Shown piece after piece: positions 1 through 9,319 of a stretch of DNA of 52,861 bases (positions are counted from its first letter, which is position 1; each line of letters starts with the position of its first letter). A model generated the notes under the pieces. The model made no database searches, had not been told where the DNA came from, and saw only the letters and a list, made by a program, of their open reading frames with translations. A program made the position numbers and the translations under genes. Origin of the DNA: an uncultured bacterium (GTDB lineage: Bacteria > Myxococcota_A > UBA9042 > PHBI01); NCBI GenBank assembly GCA_938040325.1, contig CALHXW010000175.1, positions 1-52,861 of the forward strand, read 5' to 3'.

Positions 1-57
1 GGGCGCTGAGCGCATCGCAAAGCCATCAGACTTTTGCGTTTCCCGGCAGCTGCTTAG
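1..57 (-). repeat. Truncated copy (A) of a dispersed palindromic element
   Basis: Read on the minus strand this matches the start of the complete element at 52010-52191 with about 41 of 45 positions identical. It shares the terminal CGGGAAA(T/C)GC motif, the AGTCTGATG block and the TTTGCGATGCGCTCAGCGC block. The outer flank (a GCAGCTGC palindrome followed by TTAG) resembles the flank after the right end of the 52 kb copy. The window edge cuts the rest of the element off. Confidence 0.7.
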
Positions 58-215
58 TTGTAGAGGTCGGAAGTTCGTTCCTATCTCCTCGACGGTCCAT
101 CGCCGATCTCTTCGGTCCGACTTCTTGAAGGGTCCTGACACGTCGGCGGCGTCGGATCTCGACCTCGACGACGGCCTGTCGGGACCTAGGAACGAACTTC
201 CGGCATCTACAACTA
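55..215. repeat. Long inverted repeat (29-bp arms) at the 3' end of the first gene
   Basis: Arms at 55-83 and 187-215 are reverse complements with two mismatches over 29 bp. They are separated by a 103-bp GC-rich spacer that can itself form smaller hairpins. The right arm begins with the TAG stop codon of the minus-strand gene, so its transcript would run straight into this hairpin. It could be a transcription end/stability structure or a small non-autonomous transposable element; there is no U-run. Confidence 0.75.
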
Positions 216-2210
216 GGGGCAGCCGCTCACTTCAGGCGGTGAAGCGGCGCTGCAGCTACAGCCGTCCAAGTTGCCCTCAATGCGGGCGACACCCTGCCAG
301 CCTTCGGCTTCGAGTCCGCTCTGGAGGGCCTCGACGTAGCAGGTCGGCAGTGCTGGGTTGTTGACCACCCGGAGTGTGACCAAGAGGGACTCACCCCCAA
401 GGTCAAACAGCCCGGTCAGCTGCTCGAGGGCGTCGTTTGACTCGATGGTGAGCGCGTCGTCGATCTGCCCGAGGGTGTCAAAGCCGTCGATATCAGTCAG
501 CTGCGGATTTCCGCTGACCTCCAAGGCGCGAAGTCGGCTGCACGCGGGAAAGGCGTCGAGCTCCGCCATGGCGGCGTTGTCGGCAATGACCAGGCGTGTC
601 GCAGGGTCGGAGAACCGGTTGAATCCCGTGATGGCAGTCAGCGATGGATTGTCGGCAATGACGAACTCTCGAGCCACCTTCTGGAGACCGGAGAGCTCTC
701 CGATGCTCGCGAGCGCGCTGTTGTCGGTGATCGTGATGGACCGGAGCGCCTCGCGCAGAGCCTCGAGACCGCTCAAGCTGGTGAGGGCATCGTTGTCTCG
801 AATCGTCAGCCACGAGACGTTGTCGAGCGTGGACAGCCCGCTGAGACCGTCGAGCACACGGTTTCCGATGATGCGACAGTCGCTACAGCGCTCGATGACG
901 CCGAAGCCGCCAATGTCGGTGAGCACGTCGTTGTAGGAGACCGTGAACTCCTGGACGACCGTCGCGAGCGACGCGAACGCATCCATGCTCTCGAGTGCAT
1001 CGTTGTGGCTGATGTCGAGGAAGTTCAGCTCCTCGATGCTGCCGAACCCAGCGAGCTCCGTCAGTGCGGTGTTCGACCGTATGGTCACCCAGCGAGCCTC
1101 GGTCAGCTCGTCAAACCCGTCGATGCGCGTCAGCGACCGGTTGCCGACAAGCTCGAGACGGTCGCAGGTGGCAAGCGCCGGGACAAACAGTGCCTCCAGG
1201 TTGCCATTGCGCTCGATGATGACTTGAAGTGCATCGGTGAGGACCGCCAGCGGCGCCACCTCGACCAGGGCCGGGTTCGTTGAGACCTCAAGCGTGGCGA
1301 CCTTGGCCAGCGAGGTAAAGGCGGTCATCTTGGCGAGGACCGGGTTGTCGGCAACGGTCAGCCACTCGACGTTGCGGACGTTGTTGAAGCCGTTGATGCT
1401 GGTGAGTGCCCCGTTGCCGCGAATGGTCACACGGGTCGCGGAGGCTGCGTAGCGTGGGCCCTCATAGGTGGTTAGCGCTTCGTTCTCGCGGAGCTCCAGT
1501 GAGCCGCCAAGCGCGACGAGGTAGGTGCCAACGTCACAGTCTGGAAGCACGCGGTTGTCGATCAGCAAGAGATCGCCACCCACGGCCCGGAGTGCTGGCG
1601 CGCTCACTGCGCCCAGCGCGACGTTGTGCTGAAGCTGGAAGGTACCGGTCACGGTCTGTAGCGCGCTCAGCGGGGTGATCTCGGCAAGCTCAGGGTTGGC
1701 CACGATCTCCAGATCGCCCACCACCACCTCAAGCGCCGGCAGCGAGAGGGTCGTGAGCGCGTCATTGAAGCGCACCGAGATACTGCCAAACACGGCCCGC
1801 AGACGCGGTAGCGCCACCGATGCATCGGCATCGGAGACCTCGACCCGGCCGATCACGCAGCGGACGTCCGTCGGGTCGCCCACGCGCCACGTGCCCTCAA
1901 ACACATCCGGCCCGCTGCACTCGGGCAGCTCAGGCAGGTCGAAGGGATTGGCAGGGACATTGGGTGGCGGAACGGTCACTTCCTTGTAGATGATCGTGGC
2001 GTCGCCGACGTCGCCGAGCGTATCGGCCACGTCCGCGGAGTCGCTGTCGCTGTCGTCACCGCACGCGCTGAGCACGAGCAAGCAAAGTGCCGCGATTCGA
2101 GCGCTTAGCGCAAGGCGAGCGCTCCTTCCGGCTGCCACCCCGGCGATGCAGTCGCCAGCGGCTCGCTCGCTGCGCCCACCCGGACTCGACGATGCACGCA
2201 GGGCCTTCAT
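213..2210 (-). CDS. Receptor L-domain/leucine-rich-repeat lipoprotein (paralogue 1)
   Basis: Surface lipoprotein, 665 residues from the ATG used here. The lipobox (LSAC, Cys50) follows the hydrophobic stretch ALCLLVL, and CGDDSDSDSAD begins the mature acidic linker. A GTG at 2138 would give a more usual 26-residue signal and may be the true start. From about residue 90 the protein is a solenoid of roughly 24-residue units of the form LxIxxNxALTxLxGxxxL, typical of bacterial receptor-L-domain/LRR-like proteins. It ends in a capping segment with NPALPTC and a CSC...C cysteine cluster. It is the last gene of a minus-strand run with a paralogue just upstream. Such repeats usually bind proteins or glycans; the ligand is unknown. 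Confidence 0.85.
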   Translation of the reverse strand: MKALRASSSPGGRSERAAGDCIAGVAAGRSARLALSARIAALCLLVLSACGDDSDSDSADVADTLGDVGDATIIYKEVTVPPPNVPANPFDLPELPECSGPDVFEGTWRVGDPTDVRCVIGRVEVSDADASVALPRLRAVFGSISVRFNDALTTLSLPALEVVVGDLEIVANPELAEITPLSALQTVTGTFQLQHNVALGAVSAPALRAVGGDLLLIDNRVLPDCDVGTYLVALGGSLELRENEALTTYEGPRYAASATRVTIRGNGALTSINGFNNVRNVEWLTVADNPVLAKMTAFTSLAKVATLEVSTNPALVEVAPLAVLTDALQVIIERNGNLEALFVPALATCDRLELVGNRSLTRIDGFDELTEARWVTIRSNTALTELAGFGSIEELNFLDISHNDALESMDAFASLATVVQEFTVSYNDVLTDIGGFGVIERCSDCRIIGNRVLDGLSGLSTLDNVSWLTIRDNDALTSLSGLEALREALRSITITDNSALASIGELSGLQKVAREFVIADNPSLTAITGFNRFSDPATRLVIADNAAMAELDAFPACSRLRALEVSGNPQLTDIDGFDTLGQIDDALTIESNDALEQLTGLFDLGGESLLVTLRVVNNPALPTCYVEALQSGLEAEGWQGVARIEGNLDGCSCSAASPPEVSGCP

Positions 2211-2298
2211 TCGGCCGACATTGCTGGCAAGCACATCGCCGTCGCCTCGCTCGAAACTAGCGCTTGTTTTAGGACTAGCGCTAGCGCTTGTCTTAAGC

Positions 2299-4500
2299 CT
2301 ACTCGCAGATCGCATTCTGGCCTCCGGCACCGTCGTCGGTGCACTCGCAGTCGATGCGGTTGCTGTGGATGTCGAACACGTTCGCCGTGCTGGAGACAGA
2401 CTCGGCGAGGAACTCGACGAGGCACTCTGGAAGCCGCGGGTTGGCCTGCACCCGGAACGCCGATCCACCGGTTCCTGTGATAGTGGCTAGGCTGTCGAGC
2501 CCGAGTTCCTCGAGGATATCGTTGCTGCGGATGTCGAGGTTTCCGACCGCCTCGAGCTGACTCAAGCCCTCCAAGCTAAGGAGCTGTTGGTTTTCGGCAA
2601 CGCGCAGGGTGGAGGTGATCTCCTCGAGCCCATCCAGTGCCGCGACATCGGAGAGGCTGGAGTTGCCGGTGATGACGAGCGCGCTGATGGACGCCGGCAG
2701 CTCGATGCCGTCGAAACTCGTGAGTGACGCGTTGCTGCGGACGTCCATCTGCGTGAGGCTTGTGAGGCCCGACAGGCCCGTGAGCGACGTCAGGGCTGGG
2801 TTGCTGGTGATAAAGACGCCGGATGCTTCTTGCAGGCTCTCGAGACCCGCAAGGCTGACGAGCTGCTCGTTGCCGCGAACCTCAATGGAGTTGACGGTCG
2901 TGAGCGAGTCGAGTCCGTCGAGTGACGTCAGGCCGTTGTTGCGCACGCGCACGATGCCGTTGGCGACCGTCGTCAGGTTCGTCAGGCCGCTCAGATTCGT
3001 GAGGCTGGCGTTGTCTGAGATCGTGAGCTGGCCCGAGATCGTTCGCAGGTTTTCGAGGCCTCCAAGCGAGACCAAGCCCGGGTTGTCTTGGATCTGCAGG
3101 CTTTCCATGTCCGAGAGCACACCCTCTAGCCCCGCGAGCGTGGTGATACTGAGGTCCGACAGCACGATGCTCAGCGGCAACGTATCAGACGCGCTAAGCG
3201 GGCTTAGGTCGGTGACACCGTCGAGCCCGATCAGCGTCAGATCGTCGGTGATGGGGACCCCTCCGAGCGCTTGGAGACTCGCGACGAGCGGAAGCTGCTG
3301 CAGCCGCACGGTTCGGATGCGGTTGACGCTGGCGATGCCGTCGAGGCTCGCGAGCGACGGACAGCCTGTGATGTAGAGGGTCGACAGGTCGCCTGCTGCG
3401 CCTTCGAGCGCGTCGAAGTCGGTCAACACGGGGTTGGACCAGAGCCGAATCTCGCCGCCGATCGCCTCGAGGTTATCGAGACCGGCGAGCGAGGTGAGCA
3501 GCTGGTTGCCCTCGAAGAAGACACCGCCGTGCAAGGAGCGGAGCGGCTCGAGGCCCGAGAGGTCTTCGAGGTTGGTGTTGTTGAGCGAGAGGTTGCCACC
3601 GATGTGTTCGAGCGCGTCGAGGCCGTCGAAGCTCTCGATCGGCGTGCGGTAGACCAACAGACCGCGACGGATGATCGAGAGGCCTTCAAGGCCGGTGAAG
3701 TCATTAAAGGGCGCTTGGATGAGATCGATTCGCCCCACCACGCCGAGCCCCTCAAGACCGGCGAGGCTCTCCAGCTGACCGTTCTGAACCAAGAGCGAGC
3801 CGTCGATGCTCCGCAGACCGGACAGGCCGCTGATCGACGTGAACTGCGAGCTGCTGATCTGCAAGTCGCCGCCGACGTGCACGAGGGCGTTGAAGCCACC
3901 GAGCGAGGGGGCGTCGACGCCGTTGAACCGCAGATCGCCTCCGATCCACTGCAGGTTGGGCATGGGCGCAAAGTCGGTGAGGTCCTGAAGCGACTGGAAC
4001 TCCACGCCACCGCCGACGGCCTCGAGTGCGGCGAAGCCCGTGAGGCTCGTGATGTTGGCGGGATTGATGATGCGCAGCGTGCCGTCGACCAGCCGCAGGT
4101 TCGGAAAGTCCAGGGTCGACGGGCCATAGGAACCATTGATCGCCACGTCGACGTTGCCCCAGACCTCCTCAAGCGCTGCCAGCGCGCTCACATCGTCATC
4201 GGTCTGCACCGTGTCGCGCTGGATGCGAAGGTCGCCAAGGATGCACCGGACGCCCTTGAGCGGGGAGAGGTCGCTGAGCGAGATGACCGTGTAGCCCAGC
4301 AAGGTCTCAGGGCCATCGCCACACGCACCCCAGGGCTCGTAGGTAGGGACCTCGATGGTGATCTCGTCGGGCGGGATGGGGTCGACGACCGGCTCGGACT
4401 GTGTGGCGTCGTCGCCGCAGCCGGTAGCTAGCGCTCCGAGCACTGCCAGGGTTGTCGCCAAGTGCCTCAGCGCAGGTTGCCTGGATGCTGTGTGCCCCAC
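2299..4500 (-). CDS. Receptor L-domain/leucine-rich-repeat lipoprotein (paralogue 2)
   Basis: A 733-residue lipoprotein starting at a GTG with an AAGG about five bases upstream. The signal peptide ends in LATGC (Cys28) and is followed by GDD and a short acidic/Pro linker. Over twenty repeat units (for example LTSLSGLTNLTTV and LASLDGIASV) form an L-domain-like solenoid. The C-terminal cap has NPRLPEC and CEC plus a final Cys, matching the downstream gene in architecture but not closely in sequence, so the two look like an old tandem duplication. The gap to the nuclease-like gene upstream is 49 bases, which suggests one transcript. In-frame starts up to 4596 exist but overlap the upstream gene and lengthen the signal implausibly. 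Confidence 0.85.
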   Translation of the reverse strand: MGHTASRQPALRHLATTLAVLGALATGCGDDATQSEPVVDPIPPDEITIEVPTYEPWGACGDGPETLLGYTVISLSDLSPLKGVRCILGDLRIQRDTVQTDDDVSALAALEEVWGNVDVAINGSYGPSTLDFPNLRLVDGTLRIINPANITSLTGFAALEAVGGGVEFQSLQDLTDFAPMPNLQWIGGDLRFNGVDAPSLGGFNALVHVGGDLQISSSQFTSISGLSGLRSIDGSLLVQNGQLESLAGLEGLGVVGRIDLIQAPFNDFTGLEGLSIIRRGLLVYRTPIESFDGLDALEHIGGNLSLNNTNLEDLSGLEPLRSLHGGVFFEGNQLLTSLAGLDNLEAIGGEIRLWSNPVLTDFDALEGAAGDLSTLYITGCPSLASLDGIASVNRIRTVRLQQLPLVASLQALGGVPITDDLTLIGLDGVTDLSPLSASDTLPLSIVLSDLSITTLAGLEGVLSDMESLQIQDNPGLVSLGGLENLRTISGQLTISDNASLTNLSGLTNLTTVANGIVRVRNNGLTSLDGLDSLTTVNSIEVRGNEQLVSLAGLESLQEASGVFITSNPALTSLTGLSGLTSLTQMDVRSNASLTSFDGIELPASISALVITGNSSLSDVAALDGLEEITSTLRVAENQQLLSLEGLSQLEAVGNLDIRSNDILEELGLDSLATITGTGGSAFRVQANPRLPECLVEFLAESVSSTANVFDIHSNRIDCECTDDGAGGQNAICE

Positions 4501-4549
4501 AAAAGCCTTGCCCAGGCGGCCACACGGTCTGTGCTCTACGCCGCGGCTG

Positions 4550-5323
4550 TCAGAGCCCCAGCGCCTTGTCGCAGTCTTTGTCATGGTAGCTCTCATACCA
4601 ATTCTGGGTGTCGGGACACATCATCGAGAGGACCTGAGAGACCGACCCTGCGGCCCACATTCCGGCGCCTTCGGCGCGGGCGTCGTACTCTGCTTGGCAG
4701 ATCTGAGCGCGCTTGGAAGACGGAAAGGCCGTAAACGACCAGACGTGCCCGCCACGAGCGAGCTCCGTCGAGACGTCTTTGCCGTCGACCTCGAGGTAGA
4801 CGAGGTGGCGGTTGAATGGATCGGTCGGACACCACGCGCCAGCGGAGACGCCGTCACAGCTCACGCGGAGCTCCTTGCCTTCGACGAGGTCCTTGAGCGC
4901 CTCGTAGGACGCGGTGCTGTGGTGCTCGTTGGTCCATTCGTCGCACTCTTTGGCGCCCTGGCTGAGCACGCATGCGTTGCGGACGCCGTCCGCGGTGATG
5001 GCGTCGCGCTTGCTGCACTCAGGCGCGTTGATGCCCAACAGCCGCACCGAGTAGGTGACAGGGTTGTACTCGCCCACGAGCACATCGAGCGTGTCGCCGT
5101 CGACCACGTGCCCAGCGCGCGCCATGGCGCCATTGGTCAGCTCCTTCGGCTCGTCGGGCGGCACAAACGTGTCGACAGGGCCCTGGGTGTCCTCAGCGGT
5201 GTCGGCTTCGGTCGTCGCGTCGTCAGCAGGCGGGTCATCTGAGGACTCGCAGCCGCTGGTCCACGCGAGGGTGGCAAGACTGACGAGCAAACCGAGCTGC
5301 TTACACTGTGCGAATCGCCGCAT
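4550..5323 (-). CDS. Staphylococcal-nuclease-fold (SNase/TNase) lipoprotein
   Basis: A 257-residue predicted lipoprotein (TSGC, Cys25) with an Asp/Glu/Thr linker and then an SNase domain from about residue 65. Recognisable catalytic positions are VDGDT (Asp77), VRLLGINAPE (Arg94, Glu102) and FNRHLVYL (Arg172). These correspond to Asp21, Arg35, Glu43 and Arg87 of staphylococcal nuclease. The residue equivalent to the calcium ligand Asp40 is Asn99. Several added cysteines (103, 118, 127, 156, 165 and near the C-terminus) suggest disulfides in the extracytoplasmic domain. A GGAGGG ribosome site sits four bases before the ATG. Probable role: surface or periplasmic DNA/RNA cleavage. It leads the run into the two L-domain genes. 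Confidence 0.88.
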   Translation of the reverse strand: MRRFAQCKQLGLLVSLATLAWTSGCESSDDPPADDATTEADTAEDTQGPVDTFVPPDEPKELTNGAMARAGHVVDGDTLDVLVGEYNPVTYSVRLLGINAPECSKRDAITADGVRNACVLSQGAKECDEWTNEHHSTASYEALKDLVEGKELRVSCDGVSAGAWCPTDPFNRHLVYLEVDGKDVSTELARGGHVWSFTAFPSSKRAQICQAEYDARAEGAGMWAAGSVSQVLSMMCPDTQNWYESYHDKDCDKALGL

Positions 5324-5555
5324 TTACCCTCCGCCGTGATCGGTCGGCACCATAGAGAGCGCACCCTCTAGACGCAATCGTCGCGACACGGCTTTGAGTG
5401 GTGGCACCTGTTCGTGCGGGCGCACGCGCACGTCTGCAGCTTACTGGCCTCGGGAAGTTTCAGTCTTCCCGTCGGCCGGCCAAAGCAGGTTTTGTGCCGC
5501 AGGCCGGAGGATCGTACTGTGTGAAAAGACGCGGACGACCGACGAGGCGGGGGCA

Positions 5556-7877
5556 TTGGCTGACAACGGATCCAACGGAGAAAACTTCGAGGCGCGCTCG
5601 CGACGACTGAAGAAGCGCCTGCAGACGCTCAGTAAGTCCCTGGCGAAGTACCACGATGTGGACCCTGCTGATGTCGCTGTTGACGGCTCAGACGAGTCGA
5701 TCGTTGTCGGCACGCCGACCACCGGCAGCGGCAAGCGCCCGACCATCAAGCGACGCCAGCCGGTGCTCGATGTCGAAGACCTGACCGCGACCGCGATGCG
5801 TCCAGCCATCGATCTCGAAGATGCAACGTCGACAGCCCTCATCCACACGTCGGAGCTCACCGACGACGCGCCCGCTAAGCCCAAAGCCCGAAAGCGCTCC
5901 GACACGATGCAGGGCATCGGGCTCAAGCAGACGGAGGCCGTTCGCGCCGGGGAGATCGATCCGGACGCGACCTTCCGCGGACCCGCCATCACGCTTGGTG
6001 GCGGCGGCTCAAAGACCACGCGGGCATCGGGCTCCCACACGCGCGCCGACGTGCCCGTCGAGGCCACAGCGATGATCCCCGCCCTGCCGACGACCGACAC
6101 CACCCGTGACGCGCCGACGGTCAAGCGGGCCAGCAAGCGCAGCAAGAAGAAGCGCGCCAGCGCCAAGAAGTCGCGCGCCAAAGCCGCGACGGGGCCGCCC
6201 GTTGAGCCAACCATGATGATGAAGGTCCCGGCGCTGCCCGATGGCGACGCCTCGCACGACGCTCCGGCCGTTAAGTCCCGCCAGTCGAAGCGCCTGCGCG
6301 AGCCGACAGCGCCTCACAGCGGCGCCAACAAGGCCGGCACAAGCCGCCGACCTCAAGCGCCGCCCCCGCCGGTGCCGTCGGTCGGCTCCAAGAGTCACGG
6401 CTCCTCGCTCAAGGAGCGCATGCAGCGGAGCAAGTCCAAGCCTTCGGGGATTCGCGAGGTCGACTCGACGCTGCGCGTGCCTGCACCCGTGGTGGCTGGC
6501 GCGATGCCGGACGTTGTCGAGGAGAACCTCGACGAGGCGGTTGCCGCGGAGCTGGCCACCATTGCCAGTGTCGCCGCTGAGAGCAGCTCGGAGCAGCTCG
6601 GAGCGACCATTGAGGACGAACAGGAGTGGTTTGACGAAGAAGAGGTCGAGTCCGAAGACCAGCGCCGCTTGACGTTGGAGTCGGCTGAGCGCGCGCGAGC
6701 CGCCGACGGGTCCAACGACGACGTTGTCGATGTCGACGACATGATCGCCGACTTCCGACCAAGCCGCAAAGGCCTGTGGATCGGCGCCGCCGTTGCGGCA
6801 CTGGTGTTGACGGTCGGTCTCGCGGTGTCATTTGGCGGCGACTCAAGCGGCGACGGCATCGGCACCGTCGCGCTGAACCCAGCTCCAGACGGCGCCGTGA
6901 GCGTTGCGGAGGCAACGGAGGCGGCAAAGGCCGCCGAGGTCGCAAAGGCCAAGGCCGCAATGGCGGAGGCCGTGAAGGCCGATGACGCAGCGAGAGCGGC
7001 GAAGCTGGCTGAGGCAGCTGCAGAGGCATCAAAGGCTGCGGAAGCAACGAAGACCGCTGCTGTGGCAGCAGCCTCTGCTGACGCTGCGAAGGCTGCGGAG
7101 GCCACGGAGGTCGCGAAGGCTGCGGAGGTCGCAAAGGCAGCGAAGGCTGCAGAAGCAGCGCGAGTCGCAGAAGCAGCGCGAGTCGCAGAAGCTACGCGAC
7201 TGGCAGAAGCAGCGCGAGTCGCAGAAGCAGCACAACTGGCAGAAGCAGCACGAGCGGCAGAAGCAGCACAACTGGCAGAAGCAGCACGAGCGGCAGAAGC
7301 AGCCCGAGTCGCGGAAGCTGCGCGAGTCGCAGAAACTACGCGACTAGCAGAAGCCGCGCGAGTCGCGGAAGCTGCGCGAGTCGCAGAGGCAGCGCGAGTC
7401 GCAGAAGCTGCGCGCCTTGCGGCAGCCGCGCCTGCGGCCCCAGTCATCCTCCCCGCCACACCAACACCGAGCTACGCAGCGACGACGGTCTCGCCAGGGG
7501 GCACCGTCCACACGGTGGCGCCGATTATCCTGCCGGCCGACGACGACACCGGCGTTGCGGTGGCGACGCCCCCGACGACGACCCGGCGCAAGCGACGCGT
7601 GAGGAAGGCTTCAAGCAGGCCAGCGCGTGGCGGCCGGCCCACCTCGGGACGTGACTGGTTCATCGAAGGCAACAAGGCCTCGAGCGACGACCTGAACCAC
7701 GCGCTCTTCGCGTACCGAAAGGCCGCGCGCAAGGGCTACAAGGCCGCCTACAAGAGCATCGCGAAGCTCGAGACCCGCCGCGGCAATCGGTCGGCCGCAA
7801 AGTCGGCCTACAAAGCCTACTTGCGCTCCAACCCAAGCGACCGGAGCGCCATCGAGTCGGCGCTTGAGCGACTCTAA
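5556..7877 (+). CDS. TolA-like single-pass membrane protein with Ala-rich coiled coil
   Basis: A 773-residue protein. The TTG start is chosen because GAGGCGGGG lies just before it and the sequence MADNGSNGENFEARSRRLKK begins protein-like composition there; an upstream TTG at 5394 adds unconvincing sequence. Order: a basic, Ser/Thr/Pro-rich cytoplasmic region (1-405) with SKRSKKKRASAKKSRAK; one membrane helix near 406-428; a long Ala-rich helix (450-625) built of AEAARVAEA-type heptads; a linker; and a C-terminal 75-residue helical domain (697-773) that looks like one or two TPR/Sel1-like units. The layout resembles TolA or a FimV-like protein, spanning the periplasm from the inner membrane. 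No Tol-Pal genes are nearby, so the function is unassigned. Confidence 0.75.
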   Translation: MADNGSNGENFEARSRRLKKRLQTLSKSLAKYHDVDPADVAVDGSDESIVVGTPTTGSGKRPTIKRRQPVLDVEDLTATAMRPAIDLEDATSTALIHTSELTDDAPAKPKARKRSDTMQGIGLKQTEAVRAGEIDPDATFRGPAITLGGGGSKTTRASGSHTRADVPVEATAMIPALPTTDTTRDAPTVKRASKRSKKKRASAKKSRAKAATGPPVEPTMMMKVPALPDGDASHDAPAVKSRQSKRLREPTAPHSGANKAGTSRRPQAPPPPVPSVGSKSHGSSLKERMQRSKSKPSGIREVDSTLRVPAPVVAGAMPDVVEENLDEAVAAELATIASVAAESSSEQLGATIEDEQEWFDEEEVESEDQRRLTLESAERARAADGSNDDVVDVDDMIADFRPSRKGLWIGAAVAALVLTVGLAVSFGGDSSGDGIGTVALNPAPDGAVSVAEATEAAKAAEVAKAKAAMAEAVKADDAARAAKLAEAAAEASKAAEATKTAAVAAASADAAKAAEATEVAKAAEVAKAAKAAEAARVAEAARVAEATRLAEAARVAEAAQLAEAARAAEAAQLAEAARAAEAARVAEAARVAETTRLAEAARVAEAARVAEAARVAEAARLAAAAPAAPVILPATPTPSYAATTVSPGGTVHTVAPIILPADDDTGVAVATPPTTTRRKRRVRKASSRPARGGRPTSGRDWFIEGNKASSDDLNHALFAYRKAARKGYKAAYKSIAKLETRRGNRSAAKSAYKAYLRSNPSDRSAIESALERL
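6905..7432 (+). repeat. Tandem 6/15/21-bp repeats encoding the Ala-rich coiled coil
   Basis: Imperfect units such as GCAGAAGCAGCGCGAGTCGC repeat many times, each encoding AEAARVA-type heptads. The central part (about 7150-7420) is nearly identical unit to unit, so its length could vary by slippage or recombination. Confidence 0.8.
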
Positions 7878-7902
7878 GGTCTCGGCTCTGTGACGCCTCT
7901 TG

Positions 7903-9201
7903 CTAGAATTGCGACGGCCAGTAGCCGATCGTGATGTCAGGATCACAGGCGCCCGCGACGCAGTCAGCGGCAGGCGTGATCACGCCGCTAGGCCAGTCGA
8001 TGGTGGCGACGGTCCACATGTCGTGGTTGGCGAGCTCCGTCGCCGCTTCGTAGGCCAACGCACCATCGAGGTAGATTCGCACCATCGCGATGCTGTTGCC
8101 GAAGCCGTGGTCCTCCCATGAGTGGACGCCGACGCGATAGCTGAAGCCGGCCGTCGGTGCGGCAAAGTTCAAGTTCTCGGGACCCGCACCGTCGGTGTCG
8201 TCACGATCGAGGCTGGGCGGCTGCGTCGCTGGATTCGTCGCCGGGACCCAGCCCGCTGGCGCAACGTTGGCCCAGTAGGTGTCGTAGTTTGGGTGGAACC
8301 AACCCTCTGAAATGCCATCCTCGTTCGCGTCATAGTCGGCGCCAGCGGGGTGAAGAAAGTGCAGGTCCAAGTCGGTCCCGACCGAAGCGAGAGCACCGAG
8401 AGGTGTCGTGTCAGTTTGGTCGGGATCGCTCGGCGTGTCCCAGGTGAGCTCGATGTGGAGCGCTGCTACAGGAGTGACCGTCACGACGCGCGATGCGGCA
8501 CACGATAGGCGCCCTTGTAAGTCGTGGACGTTGAGCTTGAACGTGTAGACGCCGGCAACGTTGGCCTCAAACCACACCAAAGCGGACGTGGAAAATGGCG
8601 TAAGGACCGACTGCGACCCTGCAGGCTGCTCGACAGTCCAGGAGTAGGTACTGATGGCGCTGTTGCCGAAGCTTGAGCTGCCATCAAAGGCAAGCACGGT
8701 CTGCGGCGCGACGTCGTCAGGCTGTTCGAGCTCGATCACCGCAATGGGACAGCCGTCGCACGGAACGCAGGTATCGGGCGGTGAGACGACAGCGGGCTGG
8801 CCATTGCACACGCCACCAAGACAGATGTCGCCTGTCGTCGAGTCGTCACCGTCATCACACGGTGTGCCGTTCGGGAGACTTGGGTAGCTGCACGCCCCGT
8901 CGTCGTTGCACGCGCCGGCCGCCTGACATGGGCCCTGAGCAAGGGCGCAATCGCTGACGTTGCACGGCACGGCACCTGCGTCTGACTCCTCGGCGTCGGG
9001 CCAATCGGCGTCGTCGGGCCAGTCCACGTCGGTTCCGAGCGTCGCGTCGTCTGAGCCTGCGAGGTCTTGCGCCGAGGCGGGTTCTGCATCATTGACCACG
9101 CCTTCGGTGCGGCCTTGACGCTCAGCGAGGCAGCCGCTGGCCATGAGCAACAGCGCGGAAGATGCGAGGACGAGCAGACGTCGTTGGGCAGCATCAGACA
9201 T
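7903..9201 (-). CDS. PKD-domain lipoprotein
   Basis: A 432-residue lipoprotein (MASGC, Cys24) with AAGGAG six bases upstream of ATG. An acidic linker is followed by a Cys-rich stretch (CNVSDCALAQGPCQAAGACNDDG-type, about 80-140). Next comes a PKD/Ig-like domain around 160-250 (FDGSSSFGNS, YSWTV, VYTFKLNVHD), and then a C-terminal beta domain with ELTWDTPSD, GTDLDLHFLHP and VGVHSWEDHGFG. This C-terminal arrangement recurs in myxobacterial PKD lipoproteins of unknown function. The gene converges on the TolA-like gene with a 25-base gap. Probably an envelope or surface adhesion/binding protein. Confidence 0.82.
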   Translation of the reverse strand: MSDAAQRRLLVLASSALLLMASGCLAERQGRTEGVVNDAEPASAQDLAGSDDATLGTDVDWPDDADWPDAEESDAGAVPCNVSDCALAQGPCQAAGACNDDGACSYPSLPNGTPCDDGDDSTTGDICLGGVCNGQPAVVSPPDTCVPCDGCPIAVIELEQPDDVAPQTVLAFDGSSSFGNSAISTYSWTVEQPAGSQSVLTPFSTSALVWFEANVAGVYTFKLNVHDLQGRLSCAASRVVTVTPVAALHIELTWDTPSDPDQTDTTPLGALASVGTDLDLHFLHPAGADYDANEDGISEGWFHPNYDTYWANVAPAGWVPATNPATQPPSLDRDDTDGAGPENLNFAAPTAGFSYRVGVHSWEDHGFGNSIAMVRIYLDGALAYEAATELANHDMWTVATIDWPSGVITPAADCVAGACDPDITIGYWPSQF

Positions 9202-9319
9202 GGCAGCTCCTTACGTGGGCGACGGATTCACGGGCATACTTGTGCGGGCGGCCCACAAGTTGTCACGACCACCGACTCCACGTTTGTTCGACGTCGCCCC
9301 GTTGGGCAGTCACTGACCG

